A DNA stretch of 64,000 bases, taken from positions 1 through 64,000 of the forward strand of contig CAZAER010000006.1 of assembly GCA_964484195.1 (NCBI GenBank), given 5' to 3'. This DNA comes from JALHOP01 sp964484195 (GTDB lineage Bacteria; Myxococcota; XYA12-FULL-58-9; JALHOP01). How positions within the stretch are numbered: position 1 is the first letter of the stretch; every line of letters starts with the position of its first letter. Positions 44,954-53,084 of this stretch are shown here, in pieces. The notes below the pieces were generated by a model that was not told where the DNA came from, ran no database searches, and saw nothing but the letters and a program-made list of their open reading frames with translations. A program made the translations under genes and the position numbers.

Positions 44954-47533
44954 CTATAACGGCGTGTCGGCGGAAAAGATGCTGTCTTGGCCGGCATTGA
45001 CCACGTTCTTGTCCGGCGCGACCTCGTTTGGCTCGCTGCCGGAGCGGAAATACTCGGAATATGCGCGTCCGCCAGCGCGGGCACGCATGCCGCTCTCGGG
45101 ATCGATCGAGACCTGCACGATCCCCGATGGCATGTTGAAGGGGCCCGACGGCTTCTTGCTGGGCGGATCCGTCGTGTAGTCGGTGAGCGCCCCCGTCATG
45201 AACTCGAGCCAGATGGGCAGCGCGGTACGGCCGCCCTGCTCGTTCGGACCGAGCGGACGCTCTTTCTTGTCGTGCCCCACCCAAACACCAGTGACGAAGT
45301 TCTTCGTGAACGCCATGAACCAGGCGTCGTACGAATCGTTGGTGGTGCCGGTCTTGCCCGCGGTCGGCACACCGAGACGCGACGCCGCGGCGCCCGTGCC
45401 GCCCTCGACGACGCCCTTGAGCATGTTGGTGATGAGGAATGCCGTCTGACGGTCGAGCGCCATGCGCGGCGGCGTGACCAGGCGGTTGTAGGCGCGGGTC
45501 AAGCGCGAGCCGAGATCGAGGGTCGGATCCCAAGCGACGGTATGATCCTCGAGGACATTGCCGTAGCGATCGACGACGCGGCGCACGAAGGTCATCTCAC
45601 GTCGCTCGCCGAGCTGGTTGAACGCGATGTAGACGTTCATGAGATCGTAGAGCGTGGTGCACGACGAGCCCAGGGCGGTGCCGAGCTCGGCCTTCAGAGG
45701 CGTGGTGATGCCCAGCCGCCGTGCGTTCCGGTTGACGTCGTGGATGCCGACCATATCGGCGAGCCGCACCGCGACCGAGTTGATCGAATCGCGTAGCGCC
45801 GCGCGCAGGAGGATCTGACCGCGGAACTCTTCCTCGAAGTTGTCGGGTTTCCAGCGCGTGCCGGCATCGGCGTCGTCGAAGACGATGGGCTTGTCGTCGA
45901 TCATCGTGCCCGGCCCCATGTCGAGCTTGTCGATGGCCGCGGAGTAAACGATCGGTTTGAAGGCGCTGCCTGGCTCGCGGCAGGCCTGCACCGCGCGGTT
46001 GTAGCTCGAGTCGACGAAGTTGTAGCCGCCGATCTGCGCGAGCACGTAGCCCGAGCGCGGCTCGGTCGAGAACAATGCGCCTTGCGCGAGCGGCTCTTGC
46101 TCGAGGCGCACCAACGGCGCGCCGGTAGGCACCGAGGCGCTCACGTCGCTGCCGTATTTCCACTCGGAGAGCCACTCACGATTGGTGAGGCGAACTTGGA
46201 CGATGTCACCGATCTGCACGACGTTCTTCACGTCGGTGACCAGATAGCTATCCATCCGCGTTAGCGGATTGGGCTTGCGCGCCCAGCGCACCGCAGCCAG
46301 CGGCATGTAAACGGTGTTACCCGCGACATCGAGAGTCGCGTATTGCGAATCGACCTGGTTGACGAGACCGACGTAGGTCTTGCCCTCTTTCATCGCCAGC
46401 TTCGCGCCGTCTTTCAGGCCCAGGTACGAGCGGTACTTGGTTTTGAAGAGGTCGCGCTTGCCCTTGTCGATGTTGCCGAGCGGTCCGCGGAAGCCTTGGC
46501 GCTTGTCGAGATCGCGCAAGCCGTGGTCGAGCGCGTTCTGGCCGTTGGCTTGGAGCTCGAGGCTCACCGCGGTGTAGACCTCGAGACCCTCCTCGAGGAC
46601 CTCGCGCTCGCCGTAGCGTTCGATGATGTCGCGACGGACCTGCTCGGTGTAATAGGGCGCGACCGCGAGATAGAGCTCTTCGCGCGGATAAGTGACGAGC
46701 ACCTCGGCCACCGCTTGATCGTGCTGCGCCTGATTGATGGCGCCGTCTTCGAGCATGCGGCGCAAAACGTACTTGCGACGCGCGTGAGCCTTCTCGGGAT
46801 TCGAGACCGGCGAATAGTCGCTCGGGCGCTGCGGTAGACCGGCGAACGTCGCCATTTCGGCAAGCGTCAGCTCCCAGACGTTTTTGCGGAAGTAGTGCTC
46901 CGCGGCGGCTTGGACGCCGTAGGCTTGGTACCCGAGGAAGATCTGATTGACGTAGATGTAGAGGATTTCTTTCTTGGTGAGCGCTTGCTCGAGACGAATG
47001 GCGAGCAACGCTTCGCGGATCTTACGCTCGAAGGAGCGCTCGGTGGCGCTCTCGTAGCTCTCGTTGATCGCCAGCAACGACTTCGCGGCCTGTTGCGTGA
47101 TGGTCGAGGCGCCGCGCAGCTTTCCGCCTTTGCGGACCTTGTCGAAAGCCGCCTGCGCCATGCCGAGGAAGTCGACGCCGCCGTGATCCCAGTAGCGCTT
47201 GTCTTCCGCGGAGATGAACGCCTGGAAGAGCAACGGGGGCACTTGATCGTATTCGACCAAGACGCGCCGTTCGGCAGCGAACTCACCAATCAGCTGGTTG
47301 TCACTCGAGTAAATGCGCGTGCCGACCTTCGGATGATAGTCCTGCAGCGAGTGGAACTCGGGCAGCGTCGGCGCGTAGTAAAAGTAAATGCCGAGCAGCA
47401 TGGTGCTCGCCGCGACCGTGCCGGTCAGCGTGAAAAAGATCGCCAGGCGGACGAAAAGCGACAGCCAGCTACGTTGCGGCTGCTCGCCGGACTGTGCCTG
47501 GCTCTCACGCTTTGCGGTCATGGGCTTGGACAC
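44954..47533 (-). CDS. mrcA: Bifunctional class A penicillin-binding protein (PBP1A type)
   Basis: Peptidoglycan glycosyltransferase and D,D-transpeptidase. A membrane helix at about 26-53 anchors the protein. The GT51 domain has the catalytic Glu110 (SAEDKRYWDHGG), GASTITQQ, RKIREALLAIRLE and KKEILYIYVNQIFLG. The transpeptidase has SAFK with Ser523, the SxN motif SIN and the KTG motif (AGKTGTTND). At 859 residues, with an extra OB-like insert between the domains, it fits PBP1A. I chose the GTG at 47533, preceded by GAGAGA; the ATG at 47521 lacks a ribosome-binding site. The gene lies just upstream of the diguanylate cyclase on the same strand. Confidence 0.93.
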   Translation of the reverse strand: MSKPMTAKRESQAQSGEQPQRSWLSLFVRLAIFFTLTGTVAASTMLLGIYFYYAPTLPEFHSLQDYHPKVGTRIYSSDNQLIGEFAAERRVLVEYDQVPPLLFQAFISAEDKRYWDHGGVDFLGMAQAAFDKVRKGGKLRGASTITQQAAKSLLAINESYESATERSFERKIREALLAIRLEQALTKKEILYIYVNQIFLGYQAYGVQAAAEHYFRKNVWELTLAEMATFAGLPQRPSDYSPVSNPEKAHARRKYVLRRMLEDGAINQAQHDQAVAEVLVTYPREELYLAVAPYYTEQVRRDIIERYGEREVLEEGLEVYTAVSLELQANGQNALDHGLRDLDKRQGFRGPLGNIDKGKRDLFKTKYRSYLGLKDGAKLAMKEGKTYVGLVNQVDSQYATLDVAGNTVYMPLAAVRWARKPNPLTRMDSYLVTDVKNVVQIGDIVQVRLTNREWLSEWKYGSDVSASVPTGAPLVRLEQEPLAQGALFSTEPRSGYVLAQIGGYNFVDSSYNRAVQACREPGSAFKPIVYSAAIDKLDMGPGTMIDDKPIVFDDADAGTRWKPDNFEEEFRGQILLRAALRDSINSVAVRLADMVGIHDVNRNARRLGITTPLKAELGTALGSSCTTLYDLMNVYIAFNQLGERREMTFVRRVVDRYGNVLEDHTVAWDPTLDLGSRLTRAYNRLVTPPRMALDRQTAFLITNMLKGVVEGGTGAAASRLGVPTAGKTGTTNDSYDAWFMAFTKNFVTGVWVGHDKKERPLGPNEQGGRTALPIWLEFMTGALTDYTTDPPSKKPSGPFNMPSGIVQVSIDPESGMRARAGGRAYSEYFRSGSEPNEVAPDKNVVNAGQDSIFSADTPL

Positions 47534-47584
47534 GCGCTCTCTCGATTCGGGGAGGTAACACCATCCCCGGAACACCCTCGTTTT

Positions 47585-48448
47585 TCAACCCTGTGCGGCG
47601 CTCTCGAGCACCAATTGCTGGGGCTCGCTGCGCCACACCACGTCACCGGGGAGGTTTAGCCGTGAATCGCGGTTCCCCACCAAGGTTAGTCGGCGAACCG
47701 CAGTCGATTGGGCAAGCTCCTCGACGGCTTTGCGATCGGCGTACCAACGCAAGGCGAGACGCTGACCGGCGCTTCCCTTGAGCCGTCGCAACCCCGAGTC
47801 GACGTCGACGGTCCGCCCTACTCTGCCATGCGCGAGACGCCCGAGCCCGATGCTCACACGGCCCGGTGTCCGTTGGGGGGCCTCGAGGTGGCGCACCAGC
47901 CCGCGGCCACTGCATACGACGCCACGTGCGTGCAGCGCGATGATGAGAGCCTGCGCAACCTCGAGGCTCTCCACACGTACGCTACAGCGGTCACGACTCG
48001 CGACCTTGGCGATGGCATCCGCGGTCGTCTCGAGGTCGTCGCCACGATGGTGCAAAGCGGGGAGATGCGCGACGATGTGATCAGCGCGTGGCCAATCGAC
48101 GGGCGCGGCGCGCAGTGGGCCCGTGACCAGCAAGATCTCATCGGCGAGGGTGACTTGAGCACCCGCGGCGAGGCCCCGCGGTCCGGCTTCGACGAGCTGC
48201 AGGCGCTCGCCACCAACGCCGACCCAGCGGTCGCGCGGCGTTGGCAATACCTTGCTCTTGTGACCGGCAGCCGTCAGCAGCTTCGCCAGCTCGACGCTGC
48301 TCAGGAGCCGGGCGTGCGGCGGCGGCAGGCGGTCGATGATCGTCGTGACCACGCAGAGTGGGCGCTTGGTCGCGGCGTCGATCCAAAGGGGTGTACCGCG
48401 AACGTGCACGCCGAACGCGGTGGTGACTCGAGATGGAACGCGACTCAC
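47585..48448 (-). CDS. Hypothetical protein, weakly like MBL-fold nuclease remnants
   Basis: A 287-residue protein with no signal peptide. The opening VTTAFGVHVRGTPLWIDA and the later HARGVVCSGRGLVRHLEA loosely recall N-terminal and middle parts of beta-lactamase-fold RNA/DNA exonucleases, but the metal motif HxHxDH is absent, so any such relation would be to an inactive form. The rest is Arg/Leu/Ala-rich. It starts at an ATGA overlap with the envelope protein gene 48445-49644, indicating co-translation. I do not recognise a family with confidence. Confidence 0.5.
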   Translation of the reverse strand: MSRVPSRVTTAFGVHVRGTPLWIDAATKRPLCVVTTIIDRLPPPHARLLSSVELAKLLTAAGHKSKVLPTPRDRWVGVGGERLQLVEAGPRGLAAGAQVTLADEILLVTGPLRAAPVDWPRADHIVAHLPALHHRGDDLETTADAIAKVASRDRCSVRVESLEVAQALIIALHARGVVCSGRGLVRHLEAPQRTPGRVSIGLGRLAHGRVGRTVDVDSGLRRLKGSAGQRLALRWYADRKAVEELAQSTAVRRLTLVGNRDSRLNLPGDVVWRSEPQQLVLESAAQG

Positions 48449-49644
48449 AGCTTGAATTCGAGCTGCGACCCGGCGACGCGCGTCAGATCGATGCTCGAGA
48501 GCTCCTTTACACGTCGGGCCAGCTCGAAGATGCGTGCCTGCAGGTCGCTCGCGCTACAGCCGCAGGCGACATCGACCACGAGCACGCCGCCATCGAACGA
48601 GCGTTGCGTCGCGTTGTTGACGCCAGGGGCGCCTTTCAAGCCATCGACGAGTCCCATCCCCTGGGCGCGATAGCTGGTGATGTTGCTGACGCGGAGCACG
48701 TAGCGTTGCCCCTGCTCGGCCGCCTTGTGCAGCGCCGCCTTCAATCCAGGCACCAGCTCGTCGAGGGTCTTCTGCACGATGTTCATGCCCCGGCCCACGA
48801 AGGCACGCTGGATGGCGCGCTCGACATCGATGCCGAACGACGTTGTCTTGATGGGCGTGGCGCTCGTGACTTCTGCGGTCGCGACCTGGATGCCGCGGAT
48901 GACCGCGTCGATCTCGATCTTGTGCTGGCCTTTGAGCGACTCGAACTCGCCATCCTTGATGACGCCCAAGTCGGTGACCTCGACGTGGCCGGCGACCACG
49001 ATATCCGCTCCGGCGTCACGCGCGGCGGCAGCGAGCTTCTCGGCCTCGTCCGCGACGTCGCCTTTCGTACCCGCCTTGACCTTGGCGATGATCTTCGCGG
49101 TCACCTCGGGGGCGAGCACGATGAAACCGCGCTCGGCGAGGCCCTTCTCCACTTGCGTGCCGAGGCTCGAGCCCTTGTGCGGCTTGCCGGCGTGATTTTC
49201 GGTGACGACGACGGCGACCCGCGGGTTGCCCGCTTTAGCGAGCAGCGTGGTCATGGCATCGAGCTCGGCGCGCAGCTTCGACTCGACGATCTTGGCGCGC
49301 ACCGTGACCCGCAAGACGTTGCCGTCGCGCTTCTCGTCGGTCACGTCGTAGCTCTCGACGAAGCCCTCCGACTTCTGGACGATGTTGTCGCGCACCGACG
49401 AGTCGAACGAGGTCTTGTCGTTCTTGGTGACCTCGCGTTGCTCGGAGGTGAAGTTGTTGACCACCTGAAAGCCGACCGCCTGCTCGACAGCGTGGCGCAA
49501 GGCATCGGCGACGGCGCTCTTCTTGGCGCTCACGGTGTCGCTTCCCAAGATGGTCGCTTCGCCGCGCGCCTCGATGGTATCCGCGGCGTGTGCGGAAACG
49601 CCCCAGAAGCAGCCCAAAAGGCCAAGAAAACACGCTTTTGACAT
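48445..49644 (-). CDS. Periplasmic protein with FlgT/LPP20-like N-terminal domain
   Basis: A 399-residue exported protein. The signal peptide ends in VSAHA, followed by IEARGEATILGSD and a run of DALRHAVEQAVG. This pattern (a strand-forming start, then a helix with ADALRxAV) is shared by the N-terminal domains of FlgT and LPP20-type lipoproteins. The middle (VAVVVTENHAG, ADIVVAGHVEV) resembles a small alpha/beta domain also found in FlgT-like proteins. No flagellar gene is in the window, so the role is more likely general envelope. The ATG at 49644 is divergent from the 49717 gene. Confidence 0.65.
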   Translation of the reverse strand: MSKACFLGLLGCFWGVSAHAADTIEARGEATILGSDTVSAKKSAVADALRHAVEQAVGFQVVNNFTSEQREVTKNDKTSFDSSVRDNIVQKSEGFVESYDVTDEKRDGNVLRVTVRAKIVESKLRAELDAMTTLLAKAGNPRVAVVVTENHAGKPHKGSSLGTQVEKGLAERGFIVLAPEVTAKIIAKVKAGTKGDVADEAEKLAAAARDAGADIVVAGHVEVTDLGVIKDGEFESLKGQHKIEIDAVIRGIQVATAEVTSATPIKTTSFGIDVERAIQRAFVGRGMNIVQKTLDELVPGLKAALHKAAEQGQRYVLRVSNITSYRAQGMGLVDGLKGAPGVNNATQRSFDGGVLVVDVACGCSASDLQARIFELARRVKELSSIDLTRVAGSQLEFKL

Positions 49645-49716
49645 TTGCGCGGCAGGCTATCACGCCTTGCGACTTTGGGGCATGCGCGTGTTACATTCTG
49701 TCGTCGGGGTCGGATC

Positions 49717-51060
49717 ATGTCGCGCTCGGGTGAGATGAAAGACAAGTACGACAAGATCCGCGAGCTCCAAGAGCAGCGCGACCGACAAGAGCGCCAAGCG
49801 CGTGACCAAGCCGCCGAGCTCGAGGAGATTCTCGAGGCAAGCCGCCGCGCCCACGCCGACGATACAGAGCAACCGCTGGTCTCGTCATCGAAGCTCTCGG
49901 GGCCTGGTTTCGCGGAAACCAAGCGGCGCGCCAGCACCAACCCCGAGGACGCCTATAGCTCCCACATGGCAAAGGCGAAGTTCGCATCACCGGAAGCCTT
50001 CAGCCGCAATCGCGCGACCCCGTCGAGCATCCCAGATGGCAGCGTCGCCGGCATGGTGGCGCGCGTGTCGAGCAGCATCAGTGCTTCCGCGAGCGGCACC
50101 AGCACGATTCGCGAGCCCGACGACGAGCCGCGCACCGAGCACACCGCCACCATGACGGTGAAGGGTCTTCCGCCATCGCGGACAGAGGTCACCCAGGTCG
50201 TGCGCCGACGCGCCCCCATCCCGGGCAAAGTGCGACGCGAGCCACCGCCGGTCGCCCCAGCCAACCTGGCGAAGCCGATTTCGGCCGATGGGCCGGCGAT
50301 CGTGATCAGAGAAGAGCCACCCGCGAAGGCCCCAGCGCCCGCCGCGAGCGAGGACACCCCGATCGTCGTGCCGCAAGCGCAGCGCGTGACCTTCCAGCGT
50401 CCCAAGGCCCAACCGGGTGCGCATCGCATGGTCACCAACCGACCCGCGAACTACGGCTCGTTCAAGTCCATGACCACGCAGACGCACGATACCGCGCCCT
50501 TCGGGCCCGATACGCGGCGCTTTACGCGCGGTCAGATCATGAAAGACCTCGACACCGTCCCCGGCGGACCGCCTTCAGGCGCCACGGAAATCACCGCGCC
50601 CGGTGGACGTGAGGTCACCCCACCCTATGGCGCGCCCGAGCACGATACATCGCCCGGTATGGGCGATGGCGCCGACTCCACCTCGCCAGGCGGGGCGGGT
50701 GTCGACCCGACGTCACCAGGAGTGGTCGAAGTCACGCCGAGGCCCGACACGTTCCCGGGCACGGTCGTCGAGCGCATCACCAACGATCCGACCGCAGCGG
50801 ATGACCAACGCTACAAGCGGGTCCGCGAGATCGACGCCCTGATCGCCCGTTTCGCCGCCGACGTCGAAGTGAAGGTTGGGCAGGGTCGAGACAACACGTT
50901 CCTGCGCAAGCGCTCGGATATCGTCCGTGAGGCGCAGGCCGACGACTTCGACGCAGACTTCCCGGAGGAGAGCACTCAGCCTCGCCACCGGAACGTCGAG
51001 ATTCGCTCCGAAAACACCGAAATCATCCCACGCCGGTTGCCACCTCGAAAACGTAAGTAG
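49717..51060 (+). CDS. Low-complexity cytoplasmic protein with N-terminal coiled coil
   Basis: A 447-residue protein of unknown function. Residues 5-45 form a charged coiled coil (DKYDKIRELQEQRDRQERQ region). Most of the rest is Pro/Thr/Ser/Ala-rich and probably disordered, with an internal run of (T)SPG-type repeats near 320-355 (DTSPGMG, STSPGGAG, PTSPGVVE). A conserved-looking helix follows near 380-415 (RYKRVREIDALIARFAADVEV). Thr-Pro-rich segments of this kind can be kinase targets, but that is speculation. ATG 49717 is preceded by GGGGTCGG; the extension to 49645 is antisense to the divergent gene's promoter. Confidence 0.6.
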   Translation: MSRSGEMKDKYDKIRELQEQRDRQERQARDQAAELEEILEASRRAHADDTEQPLVSSSKLSGPGFAETKRRASTNPEDAYSSHMAKAKFASPEAFSRNRATPSSIPDGSVAGMVARVSSSISASASGTSTIREPDDEPRTEHTATMTVKGLPPSRTEVTQVVRRRAPIPGKVRREPPPVAPANLAKPISADGPAIVIREEPPAKAPAPAASEDTPIVVPQAQRVTFQRPKAQPGAHRMVTNRPANYGSFKSMTTQTHDTAPFGPDTRRFTRGQIMKDLDTVPGGPPSGATEITAPGGREVTPPYGAPEHDTSPGMGDGADSTSPGGAGVDPTSPGVVEVTPRPDTFPGTVVERITNDPTAADDQRYKRVREIDALIARFAADVEVKVGQGRDNTFLRKRSDIVREAQADDFDADFPEESTQPRHRNVEIRSENTEIIPRRLPPRKRK

Positions 51061-51116
51061 GGTTCGTGTTTCCACATTCTGGCTTGTGCTCGCCTTCCCC
51101 TGATACATGTAGTGGC

Positions 51117-51986
51117 ATGTCATCTCGTCTCGCCGGGATGCTGACTGCTACCCTCGTCATCCTGGCCGCCGGCCCTGCCGCCGCGGATCCGCTCGCCTAC
51201 GTCCGCACGTCCTCTCAGAAGGACCGCGCTCAGGCGCCATCGCAGTTCCACCCCCTCAACCTGCTCGACGAAGATCCCGCCACCGTCTGGTGCGAGGACG
51301 CCGCCGGCATGGGCGAGAAGGAAGAGGTCCGCTTCTACTTCAAGGGCCGGACCCGCATCGATCGCATCGTCATCACGCCGGCAGTGACCACGGGTCGTCT
51401 GGTGCAAGAGATTCGTCTCAGCGACGAGACCAACAACGTGAAGGTCGTCCTAGGTGACACGACGATCGACCAGATGCTCTCGAAGCCCTTGGTCGGCAGC
51501 ACCATCACGCTAACGATTCAGCGCGTGGGCGGTCCCAACAAGTCGTCGACGCTCGGATCGGACACGGCGTGCCTGGCGGACGTGCTGCTGTACGAGCGCA
51601 ACCTGCTCTTCGGCGGCAAGATCGAGCCGGCCAAGCTCCGCTTCGATCCGATGCGCGAAAAGGTTCTTGGCCGCTGGGCGGGCGAGCCGTTCGGCGCCCC
51701 CGAGAAGTACATCCTGTTCTCACTCGACGGCACCTGGGAGTGGCACTACGAGGGCATCATCGACAACAAGAAGGAGCGCCTCGCGGGTGAGTATCGCTTC
51801 CGCGGCGACCGCTTGTTGATGCGTCGTGGTGAAACCGGCCGCTGGGCCGACATGCGGTTCGCTTACAAGCGGGTCGGGGTCGATCCGAGTGAGCCTGGTG
51901 CGCCCAAGGGCGACTACGACCTCATCAGCCTGAACGAGGCGATCGAGGACAAGGTCAAGGGCGAGTACAACAACGCGGACTTCTAA
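51117..51986 (+). CDS. Exported discoidin-like (F5/8 type C-like) protein
   Basis: A 289-residue exported protein. The signal peptide (LTATLVILAAGPAAA) is followed by a domain with LDEDPATVWCEDAAGMGEKEEVRFYF, the hallmark of galactose-binding-like discoidin domains in bacterial surface proteins. A C-terminal beta-rich part follows (LFSLDGTWEWHYEGIIDNK, then LAGEYRFRGDRLLMRR). A carbohydrate- or protein-binding role outside the cytoplasm is likely. The ATG at 51117 gives the best signal peptide. A perfect hairpin follows its stop. Confidence 0.7.
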   Translation: MSSRLAGMLTATLVILAAGPAAADPLAYVRTSSQKDRAQAPSQFHPLNLLDEDPATVWCEDAAGMGEKEEVRFYFKGRTRIDRIVITPAVTTGRLVQEIRLSDETNNVKVVLGDTTIDQMLSKPLVGSTITLTIQRVGGPNKSSTLGSDTACLADVLLYERNLLFGGKIEPAKLRFDPMREKVLGRWAGEPFGAPEKYILFSLDGTWEWHYEGIIDNKKERLAGEYRFRGDRLLMRRGETGRWADMRFAYKRVGVDPSEPGAPKGDYDLISLNEAIEDKVKGEYNNADF

Positions 51987-52001
51987 AACGCGGCTGCTAT
52001 C

Positions 52002-52042
52002 GAGTGACAGTTACCTCATTTCAATTAAGGTAACTGTCACTC
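52002..52042. terminator. Perfect 14-bp inverted repeat between convergent genes
   Basis: GAGTGACAGTTACC at 52002-52015 is the exact reverse complement of GGTAACTGTCACTC at 52029-52042, with a 13-base AT-rich loop. It lies between two convergent genes, where a bidirectional terminator is expected. No T-tract follows on either strand, and the sequence is AT-rich compared with its surroundings, so a REP-type repeat or protein-binding site is an alternative. Confidence 0.6.
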
Positions 52043-52062
52043 AATTGGGGGCGCGGAGTTCC

Positions 52063-52683
52063 TTAGGACTTCAGCATCTTGCTGAGCGCGTCGCGCTGCT
52101 TGGTGACCACCTCGGTCAGGATCTGCGCCGCGGCGGCCTTGTCGCTGGCTGCTGTCGCCGCGGTGAGGGCCGCTTCGAGTGCCGTTAGGTTTGACTGGTC
52201 GCGGTTCCTGAGTTGGTTCACGGCCTCTTCGAAGGTCGTGAAGAACTCCTGCAGCTCGTCGCGCTTACGCAGCGGACGCATGTCGGGGTACTGGCCGCCG
52301 CCGAGGATGCCGAGGTAGCGGGCAACCAAATAGAGCGGACCGCTGATGCGGTGGGTGACGATGATGCCCCAGATGGAGAGCACGAAGGCCATGCCGACCA
52401 CGAGCAGCACCAGGTAGAGCAAGAAGAGCTGGTCGTTGCGGGCAACCTGCAGCCGCAGCTCTTCGTTGGCGAGCTCGAGTACGCGCGTGTTGGTCACGTG
52501 GGCGCGGTACAAGAAGCCGCCCATGATGGCCGTGACGCCGACACCCAGCGCGGCAATCAGCAGCGTGTACTTCCACTGGAAGCGAGCGTCGACAATCGGC
52601 ACGAGCCGCCGGCGACGGCGCTCCATGCCCGGGTCGTTCGCTGGTTCGTTACTTCCCACCGCCGGTGCGGCCGACGAGCTCAT
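52063..52683 (-). CDS. Small membrane protein with HAMP domain
   Basis: A 206-residue inner-membrane protein. Two membrane helices lie at about 38-60 (YTLLIAALGVGVTAIMGGFLY) and 87-112 (LFLLYLVLLVVGMAFVLSIWG), with only a short periplasmic segment between. A HAMP linker follows (THRISGPLYLVARYLGILGGGQY, then DELQEFFTTFEEAV), then a short helical tail. There is no kinase, methyl-accepting or GGDEF output domain, so the HAMP may signal to a partner. The transcription unit is separated from the tRNA gene by a terminator. Confidence 0.75.
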   Translation of the reverse strand: MSSSAAPAVGSNEPANDPGMERRRRRLVPIVDARFQWKYTLLIAALGVGVTAIMGGFLYRAHVTNTRVLELANEELRLQVARNDQLFLLYLVLLVVGMAFVLSIWGIIVTHRISGPLYLVARYLGILGGGQYPDMRPLRKRDELQEFFTTFEEAVNQLRNRDQSNLTALEAALTAATAASDKAAAAQILTEVVTKQRDALSKMLKS

Positions 52684-52751
52684 AAGTGCGCTCCCACGCG
52701 TAAGAAACTACGCCAAGAATGTAGCACGCTGATCGAACGTCAGCGAAACGT

Positions 52752-52774
52752 AAAAAAACGCGGCGAAGCCGCCG
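52752..52774 (-). terminator. Rho-independent terminator downstream of tRNA-Met
   Basis: Read on the minus strand, GCGGC-TTC-GCCGC forms a stem-loop followed by G and seven T residues. It lies about 175 bases past the tRNA and just before the HAMP gene, so it would end the tRNA transcript before that gene. Confidence 0.7.
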
Positions 52775-52916
52775 AGCAAGAAGCGGCAGCATAGCAAGTG
52801 GAGCCGCCCCCTGGCGGCGAACCGCCCCGTGCCGCAACGCCCCCACGCTCGAAGCGCCACCGCAGCCTGGCGTCGGGTTCGCGGTCTGCGAAGCAGCCGC
52901 GATCTCGACAGCCCCG

Positions 52917-52933
52917 CCGTCCCGCAGGGACGG
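52917..52933 (-). terminator. Short hairpin after tRNA-Met
   Basis: CCGTCCC-GCA-GGGACGG forms a perfect 7-bp stem with a three-base loop, 16 bases past the tRNA 3' end. There is no T-tract, so it may be a processing or pausing structure instead of a terminator. Confidence 0.35.
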
Positions 52934-52948
52934 AACAAGGGGCAAAAG

Positions 52949-53022
52949 TGGCGATGAGTGGAGTCGAACCACCGACACCGCGGTTATGAGCCGCGTGCTC
53001 TAACCAACTGAGCTACATCGCC
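52949..53022 (-). tRNA. tRNA with CAT anticodon, probably elongator tRNA-Met
   Basis: The minus strand folds into a full cloverleaf of 74 bases: acceptor stem GGCGATG/CATCGCC, D arm AGCTCAGTTGGTTAGAGC, anticodon stem CGCGG/CCGCG with loop CTCATAA, and T arm with GTTCGA. The anticodon is CAT. The 1-72 pair is G-C, so it is not an initiator. tRNA-Ile with a modified CAT anticodon cannot be excluded, but the anticodon and T-arm sequences fit elongator Met. The 3' CCA is not encoded. Confidence 0.9.
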
Positions 53023-53033
53023 GAAGGGCGCAG

Positions 53034-53062
53034 CCTCTACGGTATGGTGTACAAGCTGTCAA
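53034..53062 (-). promoter_or_regulatory. Candidate promoter for tRNA-Met
   Basis: On the minus strand a perfect TTGACA (53062-53057) is followed after 17 bases by TAGAGG (53039-53034). The predicted transcription start is about five bases before the tRNA. The -10 match is weak. The plus-strand half-site CTGTCAAG (53056-53063) overlaps the -35. Confidence 0.45.
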
Positions 53063-53084
53063 GCGCTGCATTGTTTCGCCCGAG

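Larger units (their letters stand above)
52684..52948. other. Intergenic region between the HAMP gene and tRNA-Met
   Basis: No gene is supported here. The region holds the terminator at 52752-52774 and the hairpin at 52917-52933, both downstream of the tRNA on the minus strand, and presumably the promoter of the HAMP gene. Open frames through this stretch are Arg-rich and shift with strand, as expected of non-coding GC-rich DNA. Confidence 0.6.

Noticed and set aside
44910..45533. N-terminal extension of the diguanylate cyclase frame
   Set aside because: It overlaps the PBP1A gene in another frame; the receiver domain begins cleanly at the GTG at 44909 with a ribosome-binding site.
52708..52938. 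76-residue open frame between the HAMP gene and tRNA-Met
   Set aside because: It contains the terminator hairpin in its sequence, is Arg-rich, and has no ribosome-binding site.
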